From Agapanthus africanus (Eukaryota > Streptophyta > Magnoliopsida > Asparagales > Amaryllidaceae), in assembly GCA_030015575.1 (NCBI GenBank), contig CM057351.1:2190001-2254000 (forward strand): a stretch of 64,000 bases of DNA, in the 5' to 3' direction. The position numbers were made by a program, and so were the translations under genes. Below the pieces are notes generated by a model. The model did not search any database. It saw only the letters and a list, made by a program, of their open reading frames with translations, and was not told the origin of the DNA. The stretch's first letter is position 1. Every line of letters begins with the position of its first letter. Below, piece after piece: positions 44,274 through 54,862 of the stretch.

Positions 44274-44928
44274 TGATGATGCTCAATATTGGCAATCTCC
44301 AGGATCAAGACACGTGGCAGATGACGTGTCCCATGACTCCGAAGAAAGGGCCCACGAGGGCCGACCAGGCCACCCTACACCCGACCTGCAAGCACAAGCT
44401 AGCCCTCCTTGGGGCTCCCTCCAAGTTAGCCTCCTCGGCCCCTCAGCTCGCCTCGAGCTGCCACAGGACCAAGACTCCTCGGCCTCCTCGCTCATCCCCG
44501 AGCTCCCGCCGAGACCTTCTTCCTCGGCCTTCCGACCAACTCCACCGCTCACAGGCATAACCGCCGCTCTGCGAATCTCGCCATGCGCAGATTCTACGTC
44601 GGCAACATCCCACGTTCCATGCCATCTCGATCCCCATTAATGGGCGATCCGCTCTCTATGCGGGCGTGACGTCGGGAGCGAAACTGCCGGCGAGATTCTC
44701 GCGCCTGCTGCTGCGTGCCACCACCGTTATATAAACCCCCATCACAGAGGGGTCAAGTAAGCCATTTTTTTACTCTTCTAAACCGTTACTCTGCTCGGAT
44801 CTCATCACTAACTTGATCGTCGGAGGGTCCTTAGTGGTATCAAACCACTCCGGGACTTCTTTGCAGGTACTCGGCACCAAACTCCTCACACCACCTCTTC
44901 CACCAAGACCCGAAAAGGACCTCCATCA
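44274..44928 (+). mobile_element. 5' LTR of element F
   Basis: 655 bp, from TGATGATGCTCAATATTGG to GGACCTCCATCA. The TATA box TTATATAAA is at about 44727-44735. The CACGTGGCAGATGACGTG stretch (about 44311-44328) holds a G-box-like and a TGACGT element near the start of U3. Confidence 0.93.
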
Positions 44929-44930
44929 GT

Positions 44931-44948
44931 TGGCGCCGTCTGTGGGAA
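44931..44948 (+). promoter_or_regulatory. Primer-binding site of element F
   Basis: TGGCGCCGTCTGTGGGAA starts two bases after the LTR end. This form is common in Tat-lineage elements and is usually assigned to tRNA-Arg or a related tRNA. Confidence 0.88.
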
Positions 44949-44991
44949 CAACTCCACAAAACACAAAGTTGGCCTTCCGATCTTCGTCCAA

Positions 44992-46698
44992 ATGGAAAGC
45001 AGCCAACCCGAAGATCCCGGTACTAGCCGCCGCCTTCCACTCAACGAAGGCGGGGATGAGCCTCTTCCAATGACCATCATCAACGACCTCGCAGGCCGGA
45101 TAGATCGGCTGCAATCCCTCTTGGAGGCCCTCGTCCGCGACCAAACGGCCGGGCCTGGGCCCCAGATCGCCGCTCCACCTCCCCCAGAAGGCTCTGCCCC
45201 TGTCTGGACGGCTGACCACCAGCAGACAACGACTCCTGGCCACCGATCTTTCGAGCCGGTGCTCCCTGAGGCCCGCTGGGCGCCCCACGGATCCATACCA
45301 AGATCCTCCGCCAGAACGCCCCGCCCCGAGCCTCCACGCGACCCTTATCCCCCTGAGGAGATGTCAGTCACCTCGCCTATCCACAGGCGTGGTTGACACC
45401 ACCACACTCGGCGGGGCCACACAGAAGGAGTTCACCTCGGCGGTTACAGAGCCACCTCGCCTCGGGATCTGAGGCACCTCATCGAGAGGAACCGAGGCCG
45501 GTCCCAGACGCAGGTCACCCACAGCAGAGGCCAGGGATCCCAGGACGCCGATTCCTCGGGATACCATGGTCGGCTCGACGCCCTCGAGAAGAAAATTGAG
45601 GGCATGCGCCGGGAGGCTCACCTCTCGAGCGATGGAGCTAAGTATGCCTCCGACTCACCTATAAAACCGTTCACCAAGGAATTGCTCGCCATCCGCGTCT
45701 CTTCGCGCAACAAGCCCCCAAAGGTCTCTCTGTTCGACAGGAAAACCGACCCGAAGGACCATTTGGACGCTTTCACCGTGGGGATGAGCTTCCAGGATCA
45801 CTCCGACGCCACTCAGTGCAGAGCCTTTTCGGCCACTCTTATCCGCGCAGGTCGGGATTGGTTCCTGGGACTCGAGCCCCGCTCGATTTTGACCTTCGAC
45901 GAGCTAGCTACTCAGTTCCTCGGCCATTTCGTGGGGAACCGTCGACAAAAGCGCACGGTTGACAATCTCTTCACGGTTAAGAGTGGGGACGAGGAAACGT
46001 TCAAGGCCTACATTACCCATTTCTACAACGCCCTTCTCAAGGTGCCCGAGCACCGGGACGAAACCGTCATCACGGCGCTTAGATCTGGTGTGAGGCACAA
46101 GGAATGGTTACGCTCCTTCGCGTTGGCGCAACCTAAGACCATGGCCGAGGTCAAGGCGTGGAACGAGCGCGAGGTTCAGCTGGAATCCGAGGTGAATGCT
46201 AACCTCCCCCGGGCAGAACGGTCCGACCAGAAGAAGCGGGCTCGAGAGGAGAGGCCGGAGCGTCAGTAGCCCTACCACCCGAAGTTCCAGGAGTATACCC
46301 CCCTCAACGTCTCCCTCGCAGTGTTGCTGGAGGAGGCCCAGAACGAGGGGTTTTTCAAGTTCTCTCCGATCCCGCGTCAGGCCGCAAAGCGAACCTGGGG
46401 CCTCTACTGTGCTTTCTACCGGGTACTGGGCCACGCCACGGAGGACTGCAAGCAACTGAGGGACTATATTGAAGAGCTCATCCGGTTTGGGCACCTCGCC
46501 GCCTACACGATGGACAAACGGCAGGCCGACCGCGAGCAGGAGAGGCATCACCCTCCCGCCAACCTGACCATCGGTCAGATCATGCTCGTTTCAGCAGACG
46601 GCCAACCCGAAGCTCAGGGAGCCCCATACCCTATGCCAACTACGGAGGCCAACAGCCCTTCAGAGATCTCGGCCCAAACCAATAAAGTCATATACTAG
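44992..46698 (+). pseudogene. gag of element F (two in-frame stops)
   Basis: One frame from ATG 44992 to TAG 46696-46698, about 569 codons, broken by TGA 45394-45396 and TAG 46267-46269. Both can come from Arg or Gln codons by C-to-T change. The N-terminal third is Pro/Arg-rich and disordered. The capsid-like gag domain is at about 45660-46180, with SLFDRKTDPKDHLDAF and then FDELATQFLGHFVGNRRQKR. Near 46406-46450 a CX2YX4HX4C motif (CAFYRVLGHATEDC) is a zinc-finger relic in which the usual second ligand is Tyr. Gag ends without continuing into protease. Without helper proteins this element cannot move; read-through or another F copy could supply Gag. Confidence 0.88.
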
Positions 46699-46852
46699 CC
46701 TGTACCTTTCTTTTAGAGCAATGTAAATTCTTCCTAGGATCGATTGTTAATCTAATAAAGACCAATGGAGTATTGCGAAAAGGAAAGAAAAGCTTTGTTT
46801 ATTCAAAAGGTATTATGGGCTCCTCAGCCATACATGCAAAAAGAAAAGAAAA
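46699..46852. other. Spacer between gag and antisense ORF of F
   Basis: AT-richer than its surroundings. It includes TAATAAAG on the plus strand (about 46753), a possible polyadenylation signal. No ORF. Confidence 0.45.
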
Positions 46853-47300
46853 TTACAACAGTGGGGGAAGGGGGTGCAGCGAGCACTGCTCGTGGTACTC
46901 GGTAAAGATCTCCGCCAACCGCGGCCTCGCAAGGTCCAACCTCTGTCCCCGGTTCCCTCCGCGCGCGTCGATCCCGAGCCTCAGCTCGTAGCATTCGCGG
47001 ACGAGCGCCTCTAAGCAGGCCAGCCGGTTCACAGAGATTAGGCCGAAGCGCCTCAAAGACCACAGCTTGCCCACGGCCTCGTCATAGAGCAGCTTAGACA
47101 GGGGGTTGTAAAGCCCCGGCGACGCCCTCCAGATAGAGTACATTAGCAGCTGCAGCAGGGAGGAGCGTCGGGGGAGCAGCTGGCCGAAATGGTCCTCAAT
47201 GCTCCCGTAGACCAGCTGTACCGTGTCCTCGGTGTAGTACGGGTCGTAAAGGTACACGTCTTCAAAGTGGACGATGTCGGGATGGTAAATGGAAGTCCTG
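46853..47300 (-). pseudogene. Antisense ORF of element F, unrecognised protein
   Basis: A minus-strand frame ends at 46853 and is open back to about 47300, encoding roughly 145 residues. It includes IVHFEDVYLYDPYYTEDTVQ and then a Leu/Arg-rich helical part and a basic Gly/Arg patch. No ATG is in frame at the 5' end: the apparent start at 47257 is GTG. It may therefore be a remnant or need an upstream exon. I do not recognise the family. Its position downstream of and opposite to gag matches the extra antisense ORFs known from Tat-lineage elements, and a TATA box lies just upstream on its own strand. Confidence 0.55.
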
Positions 47301-47350
47301 CATTCTCGACGACTTGTTTATGAAGGATGGAAAGACCAGTACTCCTTCAG

Positions 47351-47360
47351 CCTTATATAG
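47351..47360 (-). promoter_or_regulatory. TATA box for the antisense ORF of F
   Basis: The minus strand reads GGCTATATAAGGC, a good TATA box, about 50 bp before the open frame of the antisense ORF begins. Confidence 0.55.
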
Positions 47361-47379
47361 CCAACTGTGCAGCCCAACA

Positions 47380-48545
47380 GTCGCCCGCTTTCACCCAGGG
47401 AGTCGCTGCCACGCGGCAGCCATCAAGCCTTCTCCGGTGGAATAGAAGCTACGCGCCTTTAGCACTTCGCCTCCCTCCGCATTCAATGCGCTGGCTACGC
47501 GCGCCGTTGCCCCGACCGTTCCTATTCCCCGCACCTGCAGCTGGACGGTCGGGCTACACCTCGTCAAGATTCAACCCAGCAGCTACCCTACTCAGTCACC
47601 CCTGGCGGGTAGCTTCCCTACCGCAACGCCAGGGATCAGAAAGCCCTCCCAGAGACAGTTAAGCCCGAGGACCCCTCGCTCGGCTATCCCCAGCGAGCAG
47701 CTTCCCTGCCACAACGCCGGGGATCAAAACGCCCTCCCAGAGGCAGTCGAGCCCGAGGATCCCTCGCTCGGCTATCCCCAGCGGGCAGCTTCCCTGCCAC
47801 AACGCTGGGGGTCAAAAAGCCCTCCCAGTGGCAGTTGAGCCCGAGGATCCTTCGCTCGGCTATCCTTCAGGACAAAAGCCGTCGCCTAGAGGCACTGGGT
47901 AGTAACCCTGCCCGGCCAAGGGTCCTTGGTAGGCTTCTACAGCCCCTCCCGCGCTAAAGACCAAAGTCCTCCCAGAGGCAGTCGAGTCCTTACTCGGCTA
48001 TCCCCGGCTGGTAGCTTCCTACCACAACTGACAGGGATCAAAGTCCTCGCCAAGAGGCACTGGGCAGTAACCTTGCTCGGTCCCCGTCCTGAAGGATCAA
48101 AGCCCTCACAAGAGGCAACCGAGCAGCTACCCTGCTCGGTCAACTCCGGCTGGTAGCTCCCTACCCTCGAAGCCAGGGATCAAATGCCCTCACAAGAGGC
48201 ACCAGAGCGGCTACCCCGCTCGTTCATCCCAGGCTGGTAGTTGCCTACCCACAACGCCAGAGGTCAAAGCCCTCTCCAAGAGGCAACCGCACAGCTTCAC
48301 TGCCCGGTCATCCTTAATGGGCTTCTTACAGCCCCTCCAGCGCTAAGGACCCAAGTCCTCTCAGAGGCAGTCGAGTCCTTACTCGGCCATCCCTGGCGGG
48401 TAGCTCCCGTACCACAACGCTAGGGACCAGAAAGCCCTTGCAAGAGGCGACTGAGCAGCTACCCTGCCCAGTCACCCCCGGATGGTGGTTGATACTCGAA
48501 ATCAGAGAAGCCCTGTGGCCCACAGAGGATTCGAGACCCCAGTGA
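47380..48545. repeat. About 88-bp degenerate tandem repeat (element F)
   Basis: Repeats of the type GGGATCA(A)AA, GCCCTCCCAGAGGCAGT, CTCGGCTATCCCC recur at 47632, 47720 and 47808 (88-bp spacing) and continue in shorter, degenerate form to about 48540. The same words occur in reverse orientation in element G (55380-55555). ORFs through this region are by-products. Confidence 0.8.
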
Positions 48546-49094
48546 GGGGCGTCAGGTCTATCCAAGTCTAACCGATCTTCCCTCGACTCCGGGGCCCATG
48601 GGGATACCTCCTCGGCAGCGCTCATCGGCCGGTGATTGAAGTCAACTCGACGGACGATCGCCAGAAAGATGGCCAACCTGACATGAAAGCACAACGGTAC
48701 AAGCAAAGATATCTTGCGGGCATTCTTCACAAACAGATGGTAGAGCGCAATTCTATGGAGCCGAAGAAAAACTTTATTATTGCCAAAGACATAAGTTTTA
48801 TAAAGGGTATTTTTTGGGCTCCCCAGCCTTACAAAATTCAAGAATTTTTTTTTTCAAGAAAACAAAAAAAAGGAGGAGAACGGGGGCTGTACACCTCGGG
48901 GCCAGGTACGACCTCGAGGTCCTCGACCTCCACCACGTCGCACACCTTCTTTAAATGCAGATATCTCTCCTCGATTCGCTAGCGGAAAAGACAACCGACG
49001 GTCTGAGGACTCGTCCCGACAAAGCCCTAGAAAAGAGCCCACCTCGGGAGGCCCAGCAGTCCACTCCTGGCCCGACCCGCTAGCTGGTCGGGAC
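48546..49094. other. 3' interior of element F, no gene seen
   Basis: It includes an A-rich stretch (about 48840-48875) and TCTCCTCGATTCGCT. The last 120 bp match G's equivalent (52473-52570, reverse). Frames on both strands do not resemble known proteins. Confidence 0.5.
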
Positions 49095-49110
49095 AAGAGT
49101 GGGGGGCTAA
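49095..49110 (+). promoter_or_regulatory. Polypurine tract of element F
   Basis: AAGAGTGGGGGGCTAA directly precedes the 3' LTR. The same sequence is found in reverse in G (52453-52468). Confidence 0.85.
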
Positions 49111-49764
49111 TGATGATGCTCAATATTGGCAATCTCCAGGATCAAGACACGTGGCAGATGACGTGTCCCAAGACTCAGAAGAAAGGGCCCACGGGGGCAG
49201 ACCAGGCCACCCTGCACCCGACCTGCAAGCACAAGTTGGCCCTCCTCGTGGCTCCCTGCAAGTTAGCCTCCTCGGCCCCTCAGCTCGCCTCGAGCTGCCA
49301 CAGGACCAAGACTCCCCAGCCTCTTCGCTCATCCCCGAGCTCCCGCCGAGACCGTCTTCCTCGGCCCTCTGACCAACTCCACCGCTCACAGGCGTAACTG
49401 CCGCTCCGCGAATCTCGCCATGCACAGATTCTACGCCGGCAACATCCCACGTTCCACGCCATCACGATCCCCATTAATGGACGATCCGCTCTCTACGTGG
49501 GCATGACGTTGGGAGCGAAACTGCCGGCGAGATTCTCGCGCCTGCTGCTGCGTGCCACCACCGTTATATAAACCCCCATCACAGAGGGGTCAAGTAAGCC
49601 ATTTTTTACTCTTCTAAGCCGTTACTCTGCTCGGATCTCATCACTAACTTGATCGTCGGAGGGTCCTTGGTGGTACCAAACCACCCCGGGACTTCTTTGC
49701 AGGTACTCGGTACCAAACTCCTCACACCACCTCTTCCACGAAGACCCGAAAAGGACCTTCATCA
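49111..49764 (+). mobile_element. 3' LTR of element F
   Basis: TGATGATGCTCAATATTGG to GGACCTTCATCA, nearly identical to 44274-44928 with scattered, mostly transition differences. It is followed by the GTCCT duplication. Confidence 0.93.
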
Positions 49765-49769
49765 GTCCT

Positions 49770-51564
49770 CATATAGCCTCAAATTAGGGTTTGAACCCGT
49801 AATTTTACAAAATTAATTACCGGCCTCTGAAATTAACTTAGGATACACAGGGTATTCATAACACGTGCATCTTGATCAGCCTTTCGAGTTGGTACGCACT
49901 AAATTCCTGACCAAGGAAATTAACAAAGGACGAAGTCGATCTTTTACATATCCTAGAGGCCGATGTGTCGGAAAACCTTAATTTCCTATCGATGATCGAT
50001 GGTCTTTTTTTTTTTAATTATTAATTTACCATCTGATATCAAGGTTTAATGAATTTCAGCTCAAGCTCAACCTTTCCCCAATAAAATTGACTTCGTAGAA
50101 GATAATGAGGAGGTCAACAAGACGGTTCAAATGCCCAACTTGGTCTTGTTTATTATATATATGAACACCAAAAATAAAGAAAATTTTATAAGAACCACTT
50201 GGGGAAACTCTGGTAGAAACAAATAAAATTGCCTCGTGCTATAGGAAATTATATTTAATAGAGATTAATGATGTTTTAGGGAAATAAAAATCAACCTAAA
50301 TTTTCTATTTATTTGGAAATGCTTGCGGACAATGGCGGAGCCATAAATTTATGCCAGTATGGGCGAAATATAACATATCGAATGCATAATTTAGAAACTT
50401 AAATTCCTGTGAAAAGAAAGGTCAAAAGAAATATCATCGAAAAGAACTAAAATGTTGCAAAATATAAATGAAGAGATCTAATGTTATTTATTAACTGTCT
50501 TGTATAATTTATTTAAATAACTAAATAGATGAGAGAAATCACACTAAGAATAATTTTATCTGATTAATTTTTAACACATAATATCGTAAGTAATGTGGTA
50601 AAATAATGGTTCCTAAGTCATTTTTACCTTTTAGCATTCAAATTGTGAAAGGAAATTAAATGTACAAATTAAGTGATATATGGATATTCCGATATATATT
50701 TAAGATATTAGTTATCACGAAATTATTCTTAGTGCCCTGTTACGGCCAATTGTTATCATGAAAGGGGTGGTTATTTTCCCAGTTCGATGGCAACAGGTAG
50801 GGGTTAGCAGGAGGGGTAAGAGTCGGGAGGTGTATTAGTTTGAAATGTAGGGTTTGGATTTATTTAAGCATAGAAAATTATAGCTGTAACCCCCATGATA
50901 TGCCACAATGTTGAGTCTGAGGGTTGATTTGAAAACTATAAATGATATCGGTTATAAATGAGTTCTCTTTTGATCCAATTAACAAATGGGTTTGGTTAGG
51001 ATCATGTTATTGACTAAAGCAACCTAACTAAAAACTACCTGCTGCAACGGTAAATGTTTGTCTCGAAATTTTAGTGCCGGCCGGGCATCTGAATTTTTTT
51101 CTTCTATTCTACCTCGCTCAGGCCCGTCTTCTTAATTAAGACTTTTCACATAGGTCAAAGCTAAGATTTGAAGTTATGATCTCGTATTGAATACCAAATT
51201 TTCATCAAGTGCAACCAATTATAGTTTCTTGCAAGAATGGATACATGCGGAATGCGACATAATTGGACCACAGGCTAAAGCATAAATGAAAACATAACCC
51301 GTAGACAACATGAAAAGGTTTTTTTAGGTTTTTCCTTGTTTTATTTTATTAATAGCTTACCCTTTTAAAATACTAATAAGTTAGGTAACGACTTTTTCTA
51401 CGAGCAATCAAATTCAGACAAATAATGATTTATTTTTTTCCTTTTCTTTACATCAATTATGCAAGAAAACAATCCATATTATGAAAGTGGAGAAAGGGAA
51501 TAAGATGAACATCATGATATTCAATGATACCGATAACTAACAATTCATATTTGTTTTTGCACAC
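49770..51564. other. AT-rich unassigned sequence
   Basis: This continues 43776-44273 across element F. No substantial ORF is present. A stretch near 50330 (ACAATGGCGGAGCCATAAAT) resembles words seen near the ends of decayed plant transposons, but no terminal repeats could be shown. Otherwise nothing is recognised. Confidence 0.4.
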
Positions 51565-51645
51565 GGAGCCTATAATGATACTCTAGGCCCCATTTTCTCT
51601 TAATTGCAAAGAGAAAACAGTGCCTAGAGTGTCATTATAGGCTCC
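51565..51645. repeat. Foldback: 37-bp arms, 7-bp loop
   Basis: Arms 51565-51601 and 51609-51645 pair with 33 of 37 positions matching around the loop AATTGCA. The arm ends are GGAGCCTATAATGA. A third, partial copy (GTGACATTCTAGCC, TTTGCTCTTTGTAATT) follows to about 51685. It looks like a small MITE-type or foldback insertion, but no target duplication was found. Confidence 0.7.
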
Positions 51646-51728
51646 CAACTATAGTGACATTCTAGCCTCGTTTGCTCTTTGTAATTACCTGACGCAACCT
51701 GGATCGCGCCAAGATATTACCTTCCGTT

Positions 51729-52452
51729 GATGTGCTGATGGCAGCGATGAGTGGCTGAGATTGGATCTGGAGGCTGTCGCTTTTGAAGTGTGTGAATCTC
51801 AATGGGTGTGATGTTGTTTGCGCCGAGCTACCTGCAAGGAAGTCCTGGGGTGGTTGTACCACCGAGGACCCTCCGTCGGTCAAGTTAGACTAGAGATCCG
51901 AGCAGAGTAACGGCTTAGTGGAGTAAAAAATGGTTTACTTGAACCGTCTTAAGAAGGGGGTTATATAGCGGTGGCAGCAGGAAGGGCAGGCGCGAGAATC
52001 ATGCCGGCCGTTACACTCCCGATGTCACGCCCGCGTTGTGAGCGGGATCTCCCATTAATGGCGAGACAGGCTTGTTAATGGGGGATCGTGATGGCGTGGA
52101 ACGTGGGATGTGGCCGACGGATATCTCGTGCATGGCGAGATTCGCGGGATGGCGGTTGCGCCTGTGAGCGGTGCCGTTGGTCGGTCTATGAGACCGAGGA
52201 AGATGACCTCGGCGGGAGAGCTCGCGGACGAGCGGGAGAGCCGAGGTATCTTGGTTCTGCAGTAGCCCGGAGATGAGCTGGAAGGCCGAGGAGGCCAATT
52301 GTGCAGGGGGCTCGGAGGTGAGCTAGCCTTTGTTTGTAGGACATGCACGGGAGTGGTCGGGTCGGCCACTGTAGGTCCTTCTTTGCATGCTCTGGGACAC
52401 GTCATCTGTCACGTGTTATGATCCGGGAGATCACCGATATCGAGCATCATCA
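51729..52452 (-). mobile_element. 3' LTR of element G
   Basis: On the minus strand it begins TGATGATGCTCGATATCGG. It shares with F the TATA box (CTATATAAC at about 51969-51961), the TACTCTGCTCGGATCTC region and the GGGTCCT block near the end. It is more diverged from F than F's LTRs are from each other, so it represents a sister subfamily. Confidence 0.78.
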
Positions 52453-52472
52453 TTAGCCCCCCACTCTCGTCC
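52453..52472 (-). promoter_or_regulatory. Polypurine tract of element G
   Basis: The minus strand reads GGACGAGAGTGGGGGGCTAA immediately before the LTR TG. Confidence 0.82.
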
Positions 52473-52826
52473 CGACCAGCTGATGGGTCGGGTCAAGAGT
52501 GGTCTGCCGGGTCACCCGAGGTGAGCTCCTTTCCGAAGATATCGTCGAGCGTGTCCCCGGGTAATCCGTTGTATTTTCTGGGCGATGCCAGCAAATCAGG
52601 GCGAGATCTTTGCATTAAAGTGGGTGCGCCGGATCGTGTGTATTTTTGCTGAAGCGACAGCCCACGTGTCGGGCGCTGGTTGGCTGACGTGACGGGCCGC
52701 AGACCTCTGGCGTCTGATGGGATACGGCCAATGTGCGTGCGACAGGTGGAGCGATCATGGTCGTCGAATGCGAAGGGTCGTTTTAGCGGGAGTTGACTAT
52801 CGCCGTTGGATGAGGACGCCGGTGGC
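52473..52826. other. Non-coding region between polypurine tract and antisense gene promoter in G
   Basis: The first 100 bp match F's 3' interior. The rest is G/C-rich with CCACGTGTC (about 52661) and no substantial ORF, and would be the upstream region of the antisense gene. Confidence 0.5.
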
Positions 52827-52834
52827 TATAAATA
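52827..52834 (+). promoter_or_regulatory. TATA box of the antisense gene in G
   Basis: GGCTATAAATATAAGTGG contains TATAAATA, 130 bp before the candidate start codon at 52957. A pyrimidine-rich start region (CTCTCTTCATATTTCCCTC, about 52861-52879) follows at the expected distance. Confidence 0.65.
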
Positions 52835-52956
52835 TAAGTGGGGTCCGCTTCAGGGCCCATCTCTCTTCATATTTCCCTCGCTCTTGATCTTGTAAGCTCG
52901 GCGCTCTCCTCTTAGGTCGGATTTCTGCGCTGCCGAGGACTTCTCCATCAGGTTAG

Positions 52957-54862
52957 ATGTCTTCCTTTGAGGAGTCTGTAGATGTCGTCAGGGTAGATTC
53001 TAGGGGTCCCTTCACCGAGTCGGAGACTTCCCGGGGAGTTAGGATCAGATCCTTTTCCCGGGTCGCGGGTTAGGGGTGGATCCCAGAGCGGAGGTGGCGG
53101 ACGCCCTCGGCATGCCATCCTTGGTGAGGTACGAGAACGAGCTTGCCACCGCTCGGGTTCGTTTCCATATCCCGTACGGCTACACTCTACGTTTGGCCGA
53201 GGAAGGAGAGAGGGCGGATTAGGTGCGGGGTAAGGAGATTACCTTGTACCTGGAATCTTTTTAGGCCGGAATGTGCCTGCCCTTCTCTCCCGAGGTTGTT
53301 AGAGTGCTAAACTACTTTGGGCTAGCCCCGGGCCAGCTAGTGCCGAACTCATGGAGGATTCTCCTTGGGTTCCTGGTCCGCTTGAAGTTGCAGATGATCC
53401 CCTTCGGTCTTTCCATCCTTGCCTCCTCTCTCATTTACAAAGGTCACCCCGGCACTTGCGCGGGCGACCCGAGGTGGGTTTACCTCTCCTTTAGGAAACG
53501 ACAGGGGAGCACAGCCGGGTCGGGAGTCGTTGTCTTGCCTTCTTCCATCCACGATTGGAAGAAGAAGTTTTTCTTTGTTGGGCCGCCAGAAGGCGAGGAC
53601 TGGCCCATGCCCACCCAGTGGTCTAGGGATAGGTGCTGGCGGGGAAACCCGTCCAACGACCCCGACACGGTGAGAGTGGCAGAGTGGGAGCCCATTCCCC
53701 GGGTTGACGTGCTGCTTTCTGAGCGGGCCCTTAGTTAGGCCGGGCTCAGCCCCGCCCAATTCGTCGGTAAGTTAGGAGCCCGTAGGCGTTCTGTTAGGCT
53801 TGCGTTTATTTTCATTTTTGTTTGTGTTGCTAACTTCATTGTACCTTGCTTTGTGCAGAACCCATGGACTTGAGCTACCTTCGAGCGGCCATGCGCAAAC
53901 CGAAGAAGGGGTCGAAGGCTGGAGGGGCCAGCTCTTCTCGTGAGACATCGATCCCGGCTCCCCCAGCAGCCGTCCCGCCCCAGTGCTTGAGTGCGGATCG
54001 TGCCCCGGAGCCCAGCAAGGTGCCGAGCCGAAAGCGGGTTCGGGGGCATGAGGCCCTGGCTTCGGAGGTAGAGACCAGTCCTCTGCTGTCGGCCCTCAAA
54101 AGGTTCCCCAGCGCAGTCCCGCGGACTCCGGCCTCCCCGATCTTGGTGGACGGGGGGAGCTTCGGTTTGAGGTGCCCTCGGGGCTCTCTATCGCTGACAG
54201 CTTGCTGTCCGACATGGAGAGGTCAGCCGGGGACAAGGTCCTTAGGGTGACTCTGAAGGCGCAAATGGCGTCCATCGCCCAAGAGGTCGTGCAGGTTAGT
54301 GCTCGTACCTCACTCGATTTTTCACCCAGCGTCTCATCATTCACGAGATTTGGTGCTCCTTTTTCTTTCTGACCCCCTCTAATTTCTTCAGGTCCTCCAG
54401 CACGTCGCTCTCGTCGTCCGGATGGAGGAGGATGAAATAGCCCCAGCGATGCGAGCCGCGGGCAAGCTCTCCTCGCTAGAGGAGAGCTCGAAGTGGGAGC
54501 TGAAGGCGGCGGCCGCGAAGCAGGAGGCGGCGGCCTCGAAGCAGGAGGTTGCCAGGTTCCGCGAGGCCGCCCAGGCTGCCGAGGCTAAGCTTCAGGACTC
54601 TAAGGTGCTCGTCGGCACCATGAAGAAGTCAGCGAGCACCCTTCGGAAGGAGTTGGAGGCTGCGGTAGAGGCGGCGAAGCGAGCCGACCTCAGAGCGGCG
54701 AAGGCGGTGGAGAACTTCCAGAAGTCGGAACAGTTCTACACCGTCCTATCCTCGGCCACCACCGCCATCTGGCACGAGTCCCTCGATGCCGTCAAGGCTC
54801 CGATGCCGGAGTTCGCTGACGAAGAGCTCCGAGCCGAATATCCTTGCGTGGATGACGGGTAG
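52957..54862 (+). pseudogene. Antisense gene of element G: Transposase_28-type domain plus coiled coil, three exons
   Basis: Exons 52957-53766, 53859-54294 and 54392-54862, with introns of 92 and 97 bp (GTAAGT...TGTGCAG and GTTAGT...CTTCAG). Codon phase is kept across both junctions, which supports the model. Exon 1 carries the domain Pfam calls 'putative gypsy type transposon', with AGMCLPFSPEVVRVLNYFGL and then LVPNSWRILLGFLV. Exon 2 has a Ser/Pro-rich and basic part (PSRKRVRG, possible nuclear signal). Exon 3 is an Ala/Glu/Lys-rich coiled coil (KQEAAASKQEVARFREAAQA). Breaks: a frameshift around 53070, stops at 53220, 53262 and 53736, and a frameshift near 54160. It is antisense to element G, as known for extra ORFs of Tat-lineage elements. 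Molecular role unknown. Confidence 0.82.

Larger units (their letters stand above)
44274..49764 (+). mobile_element. Element F: complete gag-only Tat-like LTR element
   Basis: LTRs 44274-44928 and 49111-49764 are TG...CA and nearly identical. The duplication GTCCT is at 44269-44273 and 49765-49769. Inside are a Tat-type primer site, a gag with two stops, a short antisense ORF, about 88-bp repeats and a polypurine tract. No pol motifs are present, so it fits the TR-GAG class of non-autonomous elements. The similarity of the two LTRs suggests a fairly recent insertion. Confidence 0.94.

Noticed and set aside
44313-44640. Frames in the LTRs of element F repeated at 49151-49474
   Set aside because: They are LTR sequence (U3) present twice because the LTR is; no protein similarity.
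50325-50375. Possible end of a DNA transposon (ATGGCGGAGCCATAAATT)
   Set aside because: No inverted partner or target duplication could be found.
51700-51716. TGGCGCGATCCAGG on the minus strand as a primer site of element G
   Set aside because: It matches F's primer site only in the first six bases, and the polypurine tract on the other side marks this as a 3' LTR.
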